A DNA stretch of 64,000 nt from the NCBI RefSeq assembly GCF_001591465.1, contig NZ_BCUY01000009.1:24794-88793 (forward strand), written 5' to 3'. Position 1 is the first letter of the stretch, and every line of letters starts with the position of its first letter. The notes beneath the pieces were generated by a model. It worked only from the letters and a program-made list of their open reading frames with translations. It searched no databases and was not told the DNA's origin. Shown here piece by piece: positions 39,300 through 48,464 of the stretch. A program made the translations under genes and the position numbers. The stretch comes from Cytobacillus firmus NBRC 15306 (GTDB lineage: Bacteria; Bacillota; Bacilli; Bacillales; Cytobacillaceae).

Positions 39300-40034
39300 T
39301 TATATCTTCCTGAATTTCTCTTCAACATAAGGCATGCGGGACTGGACAGATAGTAATTGCATTTCCGGATATCTAAGCGCGGTTAATTTATTGCCAAAAA
39401 CAGCGCCTGTATCAATATTATAGGTGTTATTAATTCTCCTCACTTCCTTTAAGGGAGTATGGCCATAGACAATTAAAGCCTCACCCTCATACTCTTTTGC
39501 CCAATCCCGCCTTACAGGTGTGCCGTCAGGATTTTTTTCTCCTGTAATATCACCATACAAAACAAAGGTTTTTACTTTTGAGGAATGTTTGCCGATATAG
39601 CTTTCCTTAATTCCTGCATGAGCGATAACCAGTTTGTTGTTATCGAGTACCCGGTATAGAGGTGCGTTTTCATATAACTCCATAAATTTCTGTCTGACCT
39701 CCTGCTGTTTTTGGGAGGCCATCTGCTCATATTCAGCGACCGTTGTTTCAAGTCCATGTGTAATTTGCACTTTATTCCCTAAAAAGAAGCGGTAGAGTTT
39801 ATTGCAATGGTTGCCAGGGACATAGTATCCCATGTTGTTTGCTGCAAGGTTATATACTGCATCAATGACTGCAAATGATTCTGGGCCTCTGTCTGTTAAG
39901 TCTCCGACAAAGGCCAGTTTTCTGCCGCTTGGATGGACAGGGAATCCCTTTTTCCAGCTATAGTCCAGCTTTAAAGTCAGCTCTTTAAATTCAGCAAAGC
40001 AGCCGTGGATATCACCAATAATATCAAGTCTCAT
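39300..40034 (-). CDS. prpE: PrpE, bis(5'-nucleosyl)-tetraphosphatase
   Basis: A 244-residue calcineurin-like metallophosphatase. The metal motifs GDIHGC (7-12), GDLTDRGPE and GNHCNK are intact, as are the downstream AHAGI and YGHTPL. In B. subtilis PrpE hydrolyses Ap4A-type dinucleotides and influences spore germination. AAAGGAG precedes the ATG. Confidence 0.93.
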   Translation of the reverse strand: MRLDIIGDIHGCFAEFKELTLKLDYSWKKGFPVHPSGRKLAFVGDLTDRGPESFAVIDAVYNLAANNMGYYVPGNHCNKLYRFFLGNKVQITHGLETTVAEYEQMASQKQQEVRQKFMELYENAPLYRVLDNNKLVIAHAGIKESYIGKHSSKVKTFVLYGDITGEKNPDGTPVRRDWAKEYEGEALIVYGHTPLKEVRRINNTYNIDTGAVFGNKLTALRYPEMQLLSVQSRMPYVEEKFRKI

Positions 40035-40277
40035 TTTTTAGGCTCCTTTAAAGTTCTACTGTTATCATATCAATTTTCATAATCTTTATCATGACACTTT
40101 ATTTTTCAAGCAGCAGAAAAAGCTTGAACGGTTTTATGTTCAAAGAATGGGAAAATTATATTTGTGGATTGCTCAGAGACGACAAAAAAACAAAGATTTG
40201 CTAGTATAGTGAAGTACATTTTCCTGTTATTCAACAGAGTATGGATGCTTTATGGCATGAGAGGAGGTTAATTTTGT

Positions 40278-41657
40278 ATGGAAGATCGTGCAGAGGAAAA
40301 ATCAGGTTCCCACATCAATGCCAGTCTTTTAATCCAATCTTTACAAAATGAAGAAATTGATACCTTCAGGAATGAATTTCTTGATATGCATCCATATGAT
40401 CAGGCTTCATTTTTTAAAGATCTGGATGAGGACATCCGTGCAAAAATTTATCTTTATCTATCTCCTGAAGAAATGGCAGCTCTTTTTGAAAATCTGGAGA
40501 TTGAGGAAGAAGATTATAAAGACGTTCTTGCAGAAATGAATCCCCATTATGCAGCAGATATGCTTTCAGAAATGTATGCCGATGATGCGGTTGATGTTTT
40601 AAATGAACTTGATAAAGACCAGGTTGTCAGCTATTTAACCATTATGGATGATGAGTCGGCAAAAGAAATTAAGGATTTGCTTCATTACGAAGAATATACA
40701 GCAGGAAGTATTATGACAACCGAATTTGTCTCTCTGTCAGCCAATCAGACTGTTCGTTCTGCTATGTATATTTTAAAGAATGAAGCGCCAAGGGCTGAAA
40801 CTATTTATTATGTGTACGTTGTTAATGACGAAAAAAAGCTTATGGGCGTCATTTCATTAAGGGATTTAATAGTAAGTGACGATGATACGATGATTTCGGA
40901 AATAACCAATGACAGAGTAGTTTCGGTATCGGTGGGTGAGGATCAGGAAGAAGTTGCAAGAAAAATTAAGGACTATAACTTCCTGGCTGTTCCGGTTGTG
41001 GATTTTCAAAACCATTTGCTGGGCATTATCACAGTTGATGATGTCATGGACGTCATGGAAGAAGAAGCATCTGATGATTACTCCAAATTAGCTGCTGTAT
41101 CCGATATGGATCATATTGACCGGAATCCAGTTTCTGCTGCGCGTAAACGGCTTCCCTGGCTTATCATCCTGCTGTTTTTGGGTATGTTAACTGCAAGCCT
41201 TATAGGCAGGTTTGAGGACACATTGGATAAAGTGGCCATTTTGGCTGTTTTCATTCCGCTTATTGCAGGGATGGCTGGAAATACCGGGACTCAGGCATTG
41301 GCCGTTGCTGTACGGGGGATTGCAACAGGCGACCTGGAAAAAGAAAATAAATGGAAACTGGTAATAAGGGAAGCCGGTACTGGATTAATTAATGGAAGCA
41401 TTTGCGGTATCCTTGTTACTTTCATTGTTTACTTCTGGAAAGGAAATTTCTTCCTGGGCGTGTTAGTTGGCGTTTCAATTTTGTTTACATTAATTGTAGC
41501 TACCCTTGCCGGTGCGCTTATCCCTTTACTAATGCACAGAATGAAAATTGACCCGGCTGTAGCGTCAGGTCCATTTATTACAACCATCAATGATCTGATC
41601 AGTATTTTAATTTATTTTGGAATGGCGACATTATTTATGAGTTATTTAACAGGTTAA
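40278..41657 (+). CDS. mgtE: magnesium transporter MgtE
   Basis: A 459-residue MgtE. It has an N-terminal superhelical Mg-sensing domain (about 20-130), a tandem CBS pair (about 140-265), a connecting helix and five membrane helices (about 285-455). The pore-forming IAGMAGNTGTQALAV is intact. It imports Mg2+ and its cytoplasmic domains close the pore when Mg2+ is high. GAGGAGG lies before the ATG. No M-box leader is visible upstream. It is 12 bases from the antiporter gene, so the two are probably co-transcribed. Confidence 0.95.
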   Translation: MEDRAEEKSGSHINASLLIQSLQNEEIDTFRNEFLDMHPYDQASFFKDLDEDIRAKIYLYLSPEEMAALFENLEIEEEDYKDVLAEMNPHYAADMLSEMYADDAVDVLNELDKDQVVSYLTIMDDESAKEIKDLLHYEEYTAGSIMTTEFVSLSANQTVRSAMYILKNEAPRAETIYYVYVVNDEKKLMGVISLRDLIVSDDDTMISEITNDRVVSVSVGEDQEEVARKIKDYNFLAVPVVDFQNHLLGIITVDDVMDVMEEEASDDYSKLAAVSDMDHIDRNPVSAARKRLPWLIILLFLGMLTASLIGRFEDTLDKVAILAVFIPLIAGMAGNTGTQALAVAVRGIATGDLEKENKWKLVIREAGTGLINGSICGILVTFIVYFWKGNFFLGVLVGVSILFTLIVATLAGALIPLLMHRMKIDPAVASGPFITTINDLISILIYFGMATLFMSYLTG

Positions 41658-41669
41658 GGGGGTTATATT

Positions 41670-43529
41670 ATGGAACATGGGGCATCGGTTGCATCGCTTG
41701 TCATTGTTATTCTAGCCGCTTTTATTACGCCGATTATACTGCACCGGCTGAAGGTTAATTTTATTCCGGTAGTGGTGGCTGAGATTCTTATTGGTTTAAT
41801 TATCGGTAAAAGCGGCTTTGATATTGTCCATGAGGATATGTGGCTGGAAACTCTTTCGACACTTGGATTTATATTTCTAATGTTCCTGAGCGGACTGGAG
41901 ATTGACTTTACAGCTTTTTCTTCGGCAAAGAAGAGAGAAAAGCTGCCCAGCGGAAAAATTGAGCCAAATTCATTTGCAGTGTCTTCAATTGTTTTTATAG
42001 GGATATTTTTTGTTTCATTAGGACTTTCTTATTTATTTGTCTGGGCAGGTTTCATTGATAATGCCTTTTTAATGACTTTAATTATTTCAACCATCTCTCT
42101 AGGAGTTGTGGTTCCGACTCTCAAGGAAGCACATTTAATGAAAACAGGCATTGGCCAAATTATTCTTTTAATCGCAGTTATAGCAGATTTGGCTACAATG
42201 ATTCTGCTGGCTGTATTTGTTTCTCTAAATGATAAAGGCGGAGGAAATACATGGCTGCTTCTCATCTTATTTGTTGTAGGCGTACTGCTGTATTTCCTGG
42301 GCAGAAGGTTTAAAAACCTTAATTTTCTTGAGGCGATGTCGACAGGGACAGTTCAGATTGGAACAAGAGCAGTATTTGCACTAATTATTTTCCTTGTGGC
42401 ATTATCAGAAACAGTCGGGGCAGAGAATATTTTAGGTGCATTCCTTGCCGGGGTTCTTGTATCCCTGCTGGCGCCAAATCAGGAAATGATCCAAAAGCTG
42501 GATTCTTTTGGATATGGGTTCCTTATACCGATTTTCTTTGTAATGGTTGGGGTAGGGCTGGACGTATGGACTTTATTTGGAGATCCCAAAATGCTTATGC
42601 TTATACCATTGCTGCTGATTGCTCTGCTGCTGTCAAAGCTTATCCCGATTTATATTTTAAAAAGATGGTATGACATCAAAACGGTTATCGCCTCAGGTTT
42701 CTTGTTAACGTCAACTCTTTCCCTAGTTATTGCTGCAGCAACTATAGGTGAAAGAATGGGTGTTATTACCGCAGAAATGAGCGGCACATTGATTTTAGTT
42801 GCTGTCATAACAAGTATATTCACACCTGTTGTTTTTAAAAAGCTATTTCCTCAGGAAGCTGCCGAAGAGAAGAAGCTTAAAGTGTCCTTTATTGGTGCTA
42901 ACCAAATAACTATGCCGATCTATAATGAGCTTAAATCATCTCTTTACAAGCCGGCTTTATATCATAAGAAGCAGGAAAAGGCGGAAAAGCAGATAGCGGA
43001 CTCTTTATTTGATATCATTGAAGTTGATGAGTTTGATATTGAAAATTTCGAAGGCACAGAGGCTTTTGATTCGGATATTGTTGTAATCTCCACAGGGGAT
43101 GAAGAAACCAATGCTACATTATCCATTGCTTTCAAAGATAAGGGAGTGGACCGGGTCATTTGCAGGATGGAAAGCCCTGATATGGAAGAAACGCTTCGGG
43201 AACATGATATAGAACTATTTTCAACCATTCTTTCCTCTAAGGCGCTGCTTCGTGCATTAATCGAGTCACCTAGTGTGGTGAACATATTAATGAACCAGGA
43301 GACGGCTTTATATGAAATCCGATTAAAGAATGAGCAGTTTGAAGGCATGATGCTTCGGAGATTCCCGTTTACAGGGGATGTAATATTTGTCCGGATATTT
43401 AGAGGAAAGGATTCCATTGTTCCGCACGGAGATACTGAACTGCATGTCAATGACCGCTTGATTGTTACTGGAACTAAGGAATATGTTGATGAATTAAAAC
43501 GGGAACTTGAATTTTGTGAATGGTGTTAG
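41670..43529 (+). CDS. yjbQ: YjbQ-type CPA2 cation/proton antiporter
   Basis: A 619-residue monovalent-cation/proton antiporter-2 protein. About 12 hydrophobic helices (1-395) form the exchanger domain. A cytoplasmic TrkA-N-like Rossmann part (about 410-525) and a TrkA-C-like end (about 540-615, VIFVRIFRGKDSIVPHGDTELH) follow. It probably exports K+ or Na+ for H+. The position after prpE equals yjbQ, with mgtE inserted between. Confidence 0.9.
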   Translation: MEHGASVASLVIVILAAFITPIILHRLKVNFIPVVVAEILIGLIIGKSGFDIVHEDMWLETLSTLGFIFLMFLSGLEIDFTAFSSAKKREKLPSGKIEPNSFAVSSIVFIGIFFVSLGLSYLFVWAGFIDNAFLMTLIISTISLGVVVPTLKEAHLMKTGIGQIILLIAVIADLATMILLAVFVSLNDKGGGNTWLLLILFVVGVLLYFLGRRFKNLNFLEAMSTGTVQIGTRAVFALIIFLVALSETVGAENILGAFLAGVLVSLLAPNQEMIQKLDSFGYGFLIPIFFVMVGVGLDVWTLFGDPKMLMLIPLLLIALLLSKLIPIYILKRWYDIKTVIASGFLLTSTLSLVIAAATIGERMGVITAEMSGTLILVAVITSIFTPVVFKKLFPQEAAEEKKLKVSFIGANQITMPIYNELKSSLYKPALYHKKQEKAEKQIADSLFDIIEVDEFDIENFEGTEAFDSDIVVISTGDEETNATLSIAFKDKGVDRVICRMESPDMEETLREHDIELFSTILSSKALLRALIESPSVVNILMNQETALYEIRLKNEQFEGMMLRRFPFTGDVIFVRIFRGKDSIVPHGDTELHVNDRLIVTGTKEYVDELKRELEFCEWC

Positions 43530-43550
43530 AATCTGATTGACTTCTTTCTG

Positions 43551-43599
43551 GCCGAAAAAATCCTTCAATAACAATAGGATTTTTTTCGGCTTTTCTTTT
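43551..43599 (+). terminator. terminator of mgtE-yjbQ
   Basis: GCCGAAAAAATCCT pairs with AGGATTTTTTTCGGC (one bulge), followed by TTTTCTTTT. Confidence 0.85.
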
Positions 43600-43617
43600 G
43601 CGCAGAATTGATGTACA

Positions 43618-43636
43618 ATTAGCACTAGGTACTAAT
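43618..43636 (+). promoter_or_regulatory. FapR operator of fabI
   Basis: ATTAGCACTAGGTACTAAT is a near-palindrome matching the FapR box (ATTAG...CTAAT with TAC/GTA inner bases). It overlaps a TACAAT -10 box at 43614-43619, as expected for FapR repression. Confidence 0.8.
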
Positions 43637-43668
43637 AACATGTAATAATAACTCAGGAGGATTTTATA

Positions 43669-44439
43669 ATGACTCTTTCTTTAAATGGAAAAACATTCGT
43701 CGTAATGGGTGTAGCTAATAAAAGAAGCATTGCATGGGGAATTGCCAAATCTCTTCATGATGCTGGTGCCCGTTTAATCTTTACATATGCGGGAGAAAGA
43801 CTGGAGAAAAGTGTTCGCGAATTGGCTGAATCATTGGAGGATGCCCAATCATTGGTGCTTCCATGTGATGTAACAAGTGATGAAGACATCGCGAAATGTT
43901 TCAGCACAATTAAGGAGGAAGCTGGTTTAATTCATGGGATTGCCCATTGCATCGCCTTTGCCCATAAGGAAGAACTTCAGGGAGAATACATGAACACAAC
44001 AAGAGACGGATTCCTGCTGGCTCATAATATCAGCTCTTATTCCCTGACTGCCGTTGCAAAGGAAGCAAGGGGATTAATGGCAGAAGGCGGAAGCATTGTG
44101 ACTCTCACATACCTTGGCGGTGAAAAGGTTGTGAAGAATTATAATGTTATGGGTGTAGCAAAAGCCTCCCTTGATGCAAGCGTCAAATATTTGGCTAATG
44201 ATCTTGGAAAGGATGGAATCCGGGTTAATTCCATTTCAGCCGGACCAATCAGGACTCTTTCTGCTAAAGGAATAAGCGAATTTAATGCAATCCTTAAAGA
44301 AATTGAAGAAAAAGCTCCGCTCCGCAAAACCACAACTCCTGAAGAAGTAGGAGATACTGCTCTGTTCTTATTCAGCACCCTGTCCAGAGGAATAACGGGT
44401 GAAAATATTCACGTAGATTCCGGTTATCATATTCTTTAA
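43669..44439 (+). CDS. fabI: enoyl-ACP reductase FabI
   Basis: A 256-residue NADH/NADPH-dependent enoyl-ACP reductase that completes each elongation cycle. The FabI-type cofactor motif is GVANKRSIAWGIAKSL, and the catalytic Tyr-x6-Lys is in YNVMGVAKASL (Y161/K168 region). AGGAGG precedes the ATG. It stands alone, with a FapR box and a terminator. In B. subtilis the thiamine genes lie just upstream; they are missing here. Confidence 0.96.
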   Translation: MTLSLNGKTFVVMGVANKRSIAWGIAKSLHDAGARLIFTYAGERLEKSVRELAESLEDAQSLVLPCDVTSDEDIAKCFSTIKEEAGLIHGIAHCIAFAHKEELQGEYMNTTRDGFLLAHNISSYSLTAVAKEARGLMAEGGSIVTLTYLGGEKVVKNYNVMGVAKASLDASVKYLANDLGKDGIRVNSISAGPIRTLSAKGISEFNAILKEIEEKAPLRKTTTPEEVGDTALFLFSTLSRGITGENIHVDSGYHIL

Positions 44440-44447
44440 TAGAATTT

Positions 44448-44475
44448 GTCCGCTCTAATTTGAGCGGGCTTTTTT
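44448..44475 (+). terminator. terminator of fabI
   Basis: CCGCTC-TAATTT-GAGCGG followed by GCTTTTTTA. Confidence 0.85.
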
Positions 44476-44551
44476 ATTTCCTCAGAAACGAAAGCCCATT
44501 TTCTGCATACATATAATACGATGAACCATAACCATTGAGGAGGTGGGCATA

Positions 44552-45088
44552 TTGACTGAGAAAAGAGAAAAGGAGCCGTTATTCTATATACAGCAGCCTA
44601 ATTTTCAAATTCCTGAAAACAGGATGCAGACAATCTATTCCAGCAGAAAAGCAGAGCAGGAACGCAAACAGAAACAAAATTTACTGGATTTGGCTGGCAC
44701 TAAAGAGGAACAAAAGGGGCCGAAAGAAAAAATCGAAAATACTGCAGGGCAAATGGAAGTGCAGGAAGCCATTGAAGAGTTTGAATCAGGGAGAGAAGAG
44801 AAAAAAGGTGCATCCTTTGCTTTTACGACTGAAAAAAGAAAACCAGCTTTCAATCGGGTAAAAAGTTTTAAGGAAATGGATACACTTGAGCGCCTGGATT
44901 ACTTAATTGATTTCCCAAAACAGCTTCCGCCCATACCATGCATATTTGAAACTGGGGAAAAGGCCATAAGGGGGTTTCTGGTTTCAAAAAATGAAGAATG
45001 GATCGAGATCAAGTTATTTGATGAAAGTATTGAAAGATTAAAACTTCAATCATTAAATGCAGTCAAAATGATCGGCCTTAGAAGGTAG
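44552..45088 (+). CDS. cotO: CotO, spore coat assembly protein
   Basis: A 178-residue hydrophilic protein matching CotO (YjbX) by position after fabI and by its composition: a charged, low-complexity middle with many Lys/Glu and a conserved C-terminal domain (LDYLIDFPKQLPPIPCIFET onwards). In B. subtilis CotO guides outer-coat and crust assembly. TTG at 44552 lies 8 bases after GAGGAGG and is preferred to the GTG at 44543, which is part of that site. A CATATAATA box resembling a SigK -10 lies at 44510-44518 but its -35 spacing is poor. Confidence 0.8.
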   Translation: MTEKREKEPLFYIQQPNFQIPENRMQTIYSSRKAEQERKQKQNLLDLAGTKEEQKGPKEKIENTAGQMEVQEAIEEFESGREEKKGASFAFTTEKRKPAFNRVKSFKEMDTLERLDYLIDFPKQLPPIPCIFETGEKAIRGFLVSKNEEWIEIKLFDESIERLKLQSLNAVKMIGLRR

Positions 45089-45116
45089 ACCTAAATTCTT
45101 AAGCAGGCCGGCAAAA

Positions 45117-45149
45117 AAATAGCCAGCCGAATGTTCGGCTGGCCTCTTT
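45117..45149. terminator. bidirectional terminator between cotO and cotZ
   Basis: A perfect GCCAGCCGAA-TG-TTCGGCTGGC stem is flanked by A and T runs. Confidence 0.85.
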
Positions 45150-45152
45150 TAA

Positions 45153-45656
45153 TTAGTCTTCACAGATATCCAGGTCAACATCTGCAATACATTGAACAGC
45201 GCAGAAACATGTTAAATCAACGGTAACACAGTCATTTGTACTGCGGAAGTAGTCAACTTCGCATACCTTTTTCAAGTCGATGCAGCACTCATCAACAAGG
45301 TTTACTGTTTTGTCCGGGCCAGATTTTCTGTTTACTGGCTCCAGAACGCGAAGCACTGCACAGCAGTTATCAAATACTTCTTCTACTCTGAAGAAAATCG
45401 ATACACAAGCACAGTCATTTCCTGTAAAGAATGCATGGAATGGTGACCCGTCCGCAGTTTTTAATGTGAATACGCGTGTATCTGGACGCTTATGGCGCTT
45501 TCTGTTTGAAGGTGATATTGCTCCAAGCGGCTCCAGGAAACAGTTTGAAGGGCATTCGCACGAATCATCTGCGTTATCTTGAATATCTTTTATAGCACGA
45601 AGTACTTCACATACACAGCTTTTGCCTTTGAAGTCGTCTTTTTTTCCACAACCCAT
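45153..45656 (-). CDS. cotZ: CotZ/CotY-type spore coat protein
   Basis: A 167-residue cysteine-rich protein (about 18 cysteines) of the CotY/CotZ family that forms the crust or exosporium basal layer. It begins MGCGKKDDF, and pairs such as CVC, CEC, CAC and CFC are spread along the chain, allowing disulfide cross-linking. The ATG at 45656 has AAGGAGG. Only one CotY/Z gene is present, so CotY versus CotZ cannot be told apart with certainty. It diverges from the DUF1360 gene. Confidence 0.85.
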   Translation of the reverse strand: MGCGKKDDFKGKSCVCEVLRAIKDIQDNADDSCECPSNCFLEPLGAISPSNRKRHKRPDTRVFTLKTADGSPFHAFFTGNDCACVSIFFRVEEVFDNCCAVLRVLEPVNRKSGPDKTVNLVDECCIDLKKVCEVDYFRSTNDCVTVDLTCFCAVQCIADVDLDICED

Positions 45657-45786
45657 TTTTGTTTTCCTCCTTGTTTGTTTCTTGTGGTCTACACTACTAA
45701 CATATTGCCAAAGTGCCCTATGGGTTACGGACAAACGCCTTGTTTTTTCAAAAAATAGGCTATTTTTTATAATTGAGGTGAAAAAA

Positions 45787-46140
45787 ATGGACATAACACC
45801 TATGGAGCTCCTGATTTTGGCTCTTGCAGCCTTCAGGCTGACCAGACTGATTGTATTTGATAAAATTACCGAATTTTTGCGCAAGCCTTTTCTGGAAGAA
45901 GTGGGAGAAAAAGATGAAAACGGGGAAATAGAAGTTTATTGGGTAGTGAAAGAAGGAAGAGTTCGGAGTTTTTTCGGGGAGCTTTTAAGCTGTTATTGGT
46001 GTACTGGTGTATGGAGTGCCGTATTTTTATATGCTTCCTATTACTTGTATGCATCTTTTGCAGCTCCGGTGCTGGTTATTTTAGCAGTTGCGGGACTTGC
46101 AGCTATTATAGAAACTCTTGTGCAAAAGCTTATTGACTAG
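45787..46140 (+). CDS. DUF1360-type sporulation membrane protein (yjcA position)
   Basis: A 117-residue protein with two or three predicted membrane helices (about 5-22 and 85-115). It has the DUF1360 pattern: LILALAAFRLTRLIVFD near the N-terminus and SCYWCTGVWSA later, where the two cysteines are conserved-looking. The family includes sporulation proteins such as YngL; by position this is yjcA. The ATG at 45787 has GAGGTG. The detailed role is unknown. Confidence 0.75.
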   Translation: MDITPMELLILALAAFRLTRLIVFDKITEFLRKPFLEEVGEKDENGEIEVYWVVKEGRVRSFFGELLSCYWCTGVWSAVFLYASYYLYASFAAPVLVILAVAGLAAIIETLVQKLID

Positions 46141-46178
46141 CATAAGTCTATTTATATTTAATTAGGCATTTGTTTTAC

Positions 46179-46206
46179 ACAAGCTCCTGAGGCTCAGCAT
46201 AATTTA
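46179..46206 (+). promoter_or_regulatory. SigK-type promoter
   Basis: AC and CATAATTTA are separated by 17 bases, matching the mother-cell SigK pattern AC-N16/17-CATANNNTA. It lies 38 bases before the 32-codon gene at 46244. Confidence 0.55.
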
Positions 46207-46243
46207 ATTAGAGGAAAATTATTGTTTATGGAGGGCTTCATCG

Positions 46244-46342
46244 ATGTTAAATAAGGATAATAATCAGCAATCGGAAAAATCACAGCCGGTCAGCAAGAAA
46301 AAGAAAAAGAAAAAGGGATGCGGCTGTGGAAAAAAACAATGA
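46244..46342 (+). CDS. 32-residue lysine-rich protein with CGCG
   Basis: A very short gene with ATG at 46244 behind GGAGGG and stop at 46342. The product has a polar Asn/Gln/Ser N-half, then seven consecutive lysines, GCGCG and a KKQ end. The SigK-like promoter upstream, the terminator just downstream and the spore-coat neighbourhood suggest a late mother-cell product that could be cross-linked through cysteines. No family is recognised. Confidence 0.55.
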   Translation: MLNKDNNQQSEKSQPVSKKKKKKKGCGCGKKQ

Positions 46343-46348
46343 TAAATC

Positions 46349-46378
46349 AGGAGCCGGTATTTCCGGCTATTTTTTTTG
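46349..46378 (+). terminator. terminator after the 32-codon gene
   Basis: AGCCGG-TATTT-CCGGCT followed by ATTTTTTTT. Confidence 0.85.
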
Positions 46379-46475
46379 TTTATTTCTGGTAAAAATAGGA
46401 TGGATATAAATATTCATAAATCCAAAACATTTCGAGGACAATATAATAAAAGATTCTACATAGGAAGGGACTATT

Positions 46476-46949
46476 ATGAAAAAAAGACTTTTATCATTTA
46501 TTGCATTTTCATTGATCTTATTATCAGGCTGCAGCGGAGACGGAAAGGTGACGGACAGCGACCTTGCGCTCCTCAAAACGACTCATCCTCCTGCAGTATT
46601 AATTGATAAAAATACAAAGGGAAATTTGGATTTAGTTGAAAACATTGAGCATGATGTTGAAAAAATGAAAGAACTTTATGATGTTGCAGTGGTCAAAAGC
46701 AATGGGGATACACTTGTTGCTTATAAAGTGAAGCACCTGCAGCGATTCCACATGAAAAAAATTGAAAAGAAAATGACAAAAATGCTTGAGGAAAAGTATC
46801 CAGATGAGAATTTCATTGTATCAAGTGACTATAAGATCTTTATTGAAGCGGTGGAACTTCAGGAAAAAATGAAAGATCCTGATTTTACTGACAAGAAAGC
46901 GAAAAAAAAGCTTGATAAAATCATTAAACTTAAAAAGGAAATGACATAG
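46476..46949 (+). CDS. YhcN/YlaJ-type sporulation lipoprotein
   Basis: A 157-residue lipoprotein with a signal sequence ending in LSGC. The remainder is charged, with a YhcN/YlaJ-like core (VAVVKSNGDTLVAYKVKHL, then a lysine-rich helical region and IEKKMTKMLEEKYP). Such proteins occur in the spore inner membrane. It lies 15 bases before spoVAC, so it probably belongs to the same forespore operon. The operon resembles spoVA2-type clusters. Confidence 0.75.
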   Translation: MKKRLLSFIAFSLILLSGCSGDGKVTDSDLALLKTTHPPAVLIDKNTKGNLDLVENIEHDVEKMKELYDVAVVKSNGDTLVAYKVKHLQRFHMKKIEKKMTKMLEEKYPDENFIVSSDYKIFIEAVELQEKMKDPDFTDKKAKKKLDKIIKLKKEMT

Positions 46950-46964
46950 GAAGGGAGCAGGGGC

Positions 46965-47438
46965 ATGAGTAAAAAAGCAAATAAAACACCTGAACAGCAG
47001 CAATATGAGCAGCTTGAGCAAAAACATGAGCTGAAGCGCCCGGTCTTGAAAAATTGTATTCGTGCTTTCTGGGTAGGAGGGCTTATCTGTGTTGTCGGAC
47101 AGGCAATCACTTACTTTTATATCTACTTTTTTAACTTCACGGAACAGACAGCTGGAAATCCAACTGTTGCTACCATGATTTTTATTTCCATGCTGCTGAC
47201 AGGTTTTGGCGTTTATGATCGATTGGGCCAGTTTGGCGGAGCAGGCAGCGCAGTTCCTGTAACGGGTTTTGGAAATGCTGTGATTTCAGCAGCTATTGAG
47301 CATCGTACCGAAGGTTTTGTGCTGGGAGTAGGCGGGAACATGTTCAAGCTTGCTGGGTCGGTTATTCTATTTGGAGTGTTTTCGGCTTTTGTAGTGGCCC
47401 TGATTAAAACGCTATTAATTATTTGGGGGGTTATTTAA
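46965..47438 (+). CDS. spoVAC: SpoVAC, dipicolinic acid channel subunit
   Basis: A 157-residue membrane protein with about four predicted helices after a hydrophilic N-terminus. In B. subtilis SpoVAC forms a mechanosensitive channel for Ca-dipicolinate release in germination. Motifs such as YDRLGQFGGAGSAVPVTGFG are strongly conserved and recur in SpoVAE. The stop overlaps the spoVAD start by one base (TAATG). Confidence 0.95.
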   Translation: MSKKANKTPEQQQYEQLEQKHELKRPVLKNCIRAFWVGGLICVVGQAITYFYIYFFNFTEQTAGNPTVATMIFISMLLTGFGVYDRLGQFGGAGSAVPVTGFGNAVISAAIEHRTEGFVLGVGGNMFKLAGSVILFGVFSAFVVALIKTLLIIWGVI

Positions 47439-48451
47439 TGCTAAAGGGAAAACAATCTTGGGTCTTTCAAAACCGCCCGGTAATTGCAGCTGCTGGTGTG
47501 TCCGGCGGGCCATTTGAGGCAAACGGCAACCTGTCAGAGGATTTTGATGTTCTTCATGATGATTTATGGATGGGTGAAGACTCTTATGAAAAAGCACACC
47601 GAATCCTTTTGGAAGAGGCGGGACAGACGGCCTTAAATAAGGCAAATATCCAAAAGGAGGATGTTCAGTTTTATATTGCCGGGGATTTAATTAATCAGAT
47701 CACACCTTCAAGTTTAAGTGCAAGAACGATTCAAATCCCGTATTTCGGGATATTCGGAGCTTGTTCAACTTCAATGGAAGGACTTGCGCTGGCATCCTTT
47801 ATTGTTAATTACCAAGGTGCTGATTACGTTTTGACAGGTGCTTCCAGTCATAATGCCGCTGTTGAAAAACAATTCAGATACCCGACAGAATATGGAGGTC
47901 AAAAGCCCCCAACAGCCCAATGGACAGTAACAGGTGCAGGTGCGGCTCTGATTTCAGCGAAAGCAGTTGGTTCAAATATGCCGGTTACCACTTCTGCCAC
48001 AATCGGCAAAGTTATCGACATGGGACTGACAGACCCTTTTAATATGGGAGGAGCCATGGCACCTGCAGCAGCAGATACCATTACTGCACATTTTAAGGAC
48101 ATGCAGCTCGATCCATCCCATTACGATTTGATCGTCACAGGGGACCTTGGAAGAATTGGCCAGGAAACCACTTATGAACTGCTCGCAAATAATGGATTGA
48201 AAATAGACAGAGAAAAATTTAAGGATTGCGGGTTAATGATTTATAAAGATGATCAGCCAGTCCAGTCCGGAGGGAGCGGTGCAGGATGCTCGGCTTCTGT
48301 CCTATACGGACATCTTTTGAATCAAATGAAGCGAGGGGCTTATAGAAGAATCCTTGTTGCCGCAACAGGTGCACTATTATCGCCATTGACATTCCAGCAG
48401 AATGAAAGCATTCCCTGTATTGCTCATGCTGTTTCTATCGAAATGACTTAG
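47438..48451 (+). CDS. spoVAD: SpoVAD, dipicolinic acid binding protein
   Basis: A 337-residue thiolase-fold protein of the outer face of the spore inner membrane that binds dipicolinic acid. Thiolase-like GACSTSMEGLALA (cysteine in the catalytic position) and SGGSGAGCSASVLYGH are present. GGGGGG precedes the ATG, which shares a base with the spoVAC stop. The length matches SpoVAD (about 338). Confidence 0.95.
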   Translation: MLKGKQSWVFQNRPVIAAAGVSGGPFEANGNLSEDFDVLHDDLWMGEDSYEKAHRILLEEAGQTALNKANIQKEDVQFYIAGDLINQITPSSLSARTIQIPYFGIFGACSTSMEGLALASFIVNYQGADYVLTGASSHNAAVEKQFRYPTEYGGQKPPTAQWTVTGAGAALISAKAVGSNMPVTTSATIGKVIDMGLTDPFNMGGAMAPAAADTITAHFKDMQLDPSHYDLIVTGDLGRIGQETTYELLANNGLKIDREKFKDCGLMIYKDDQPVQSGGSGAGCSASVLYGHLLNQMKRGAYRRILVAATGALLSPLTFQQNESIPCIAHAVSIEMT

Positions 48452-48464
48452 AGGAGGAATTTGT

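Noticed and set aside
40035..40277. M-box magnesium riboswitch before mgtE
   Set aside because: I looked for the conserved M-box stems and found neither them nor a terminator in the leader.
44488..44518. SigK promoter for cotO
   Set aside because: CATATAATA fits the -10 pattern, but the nearest AC is 20 bases away instead of 16-17.
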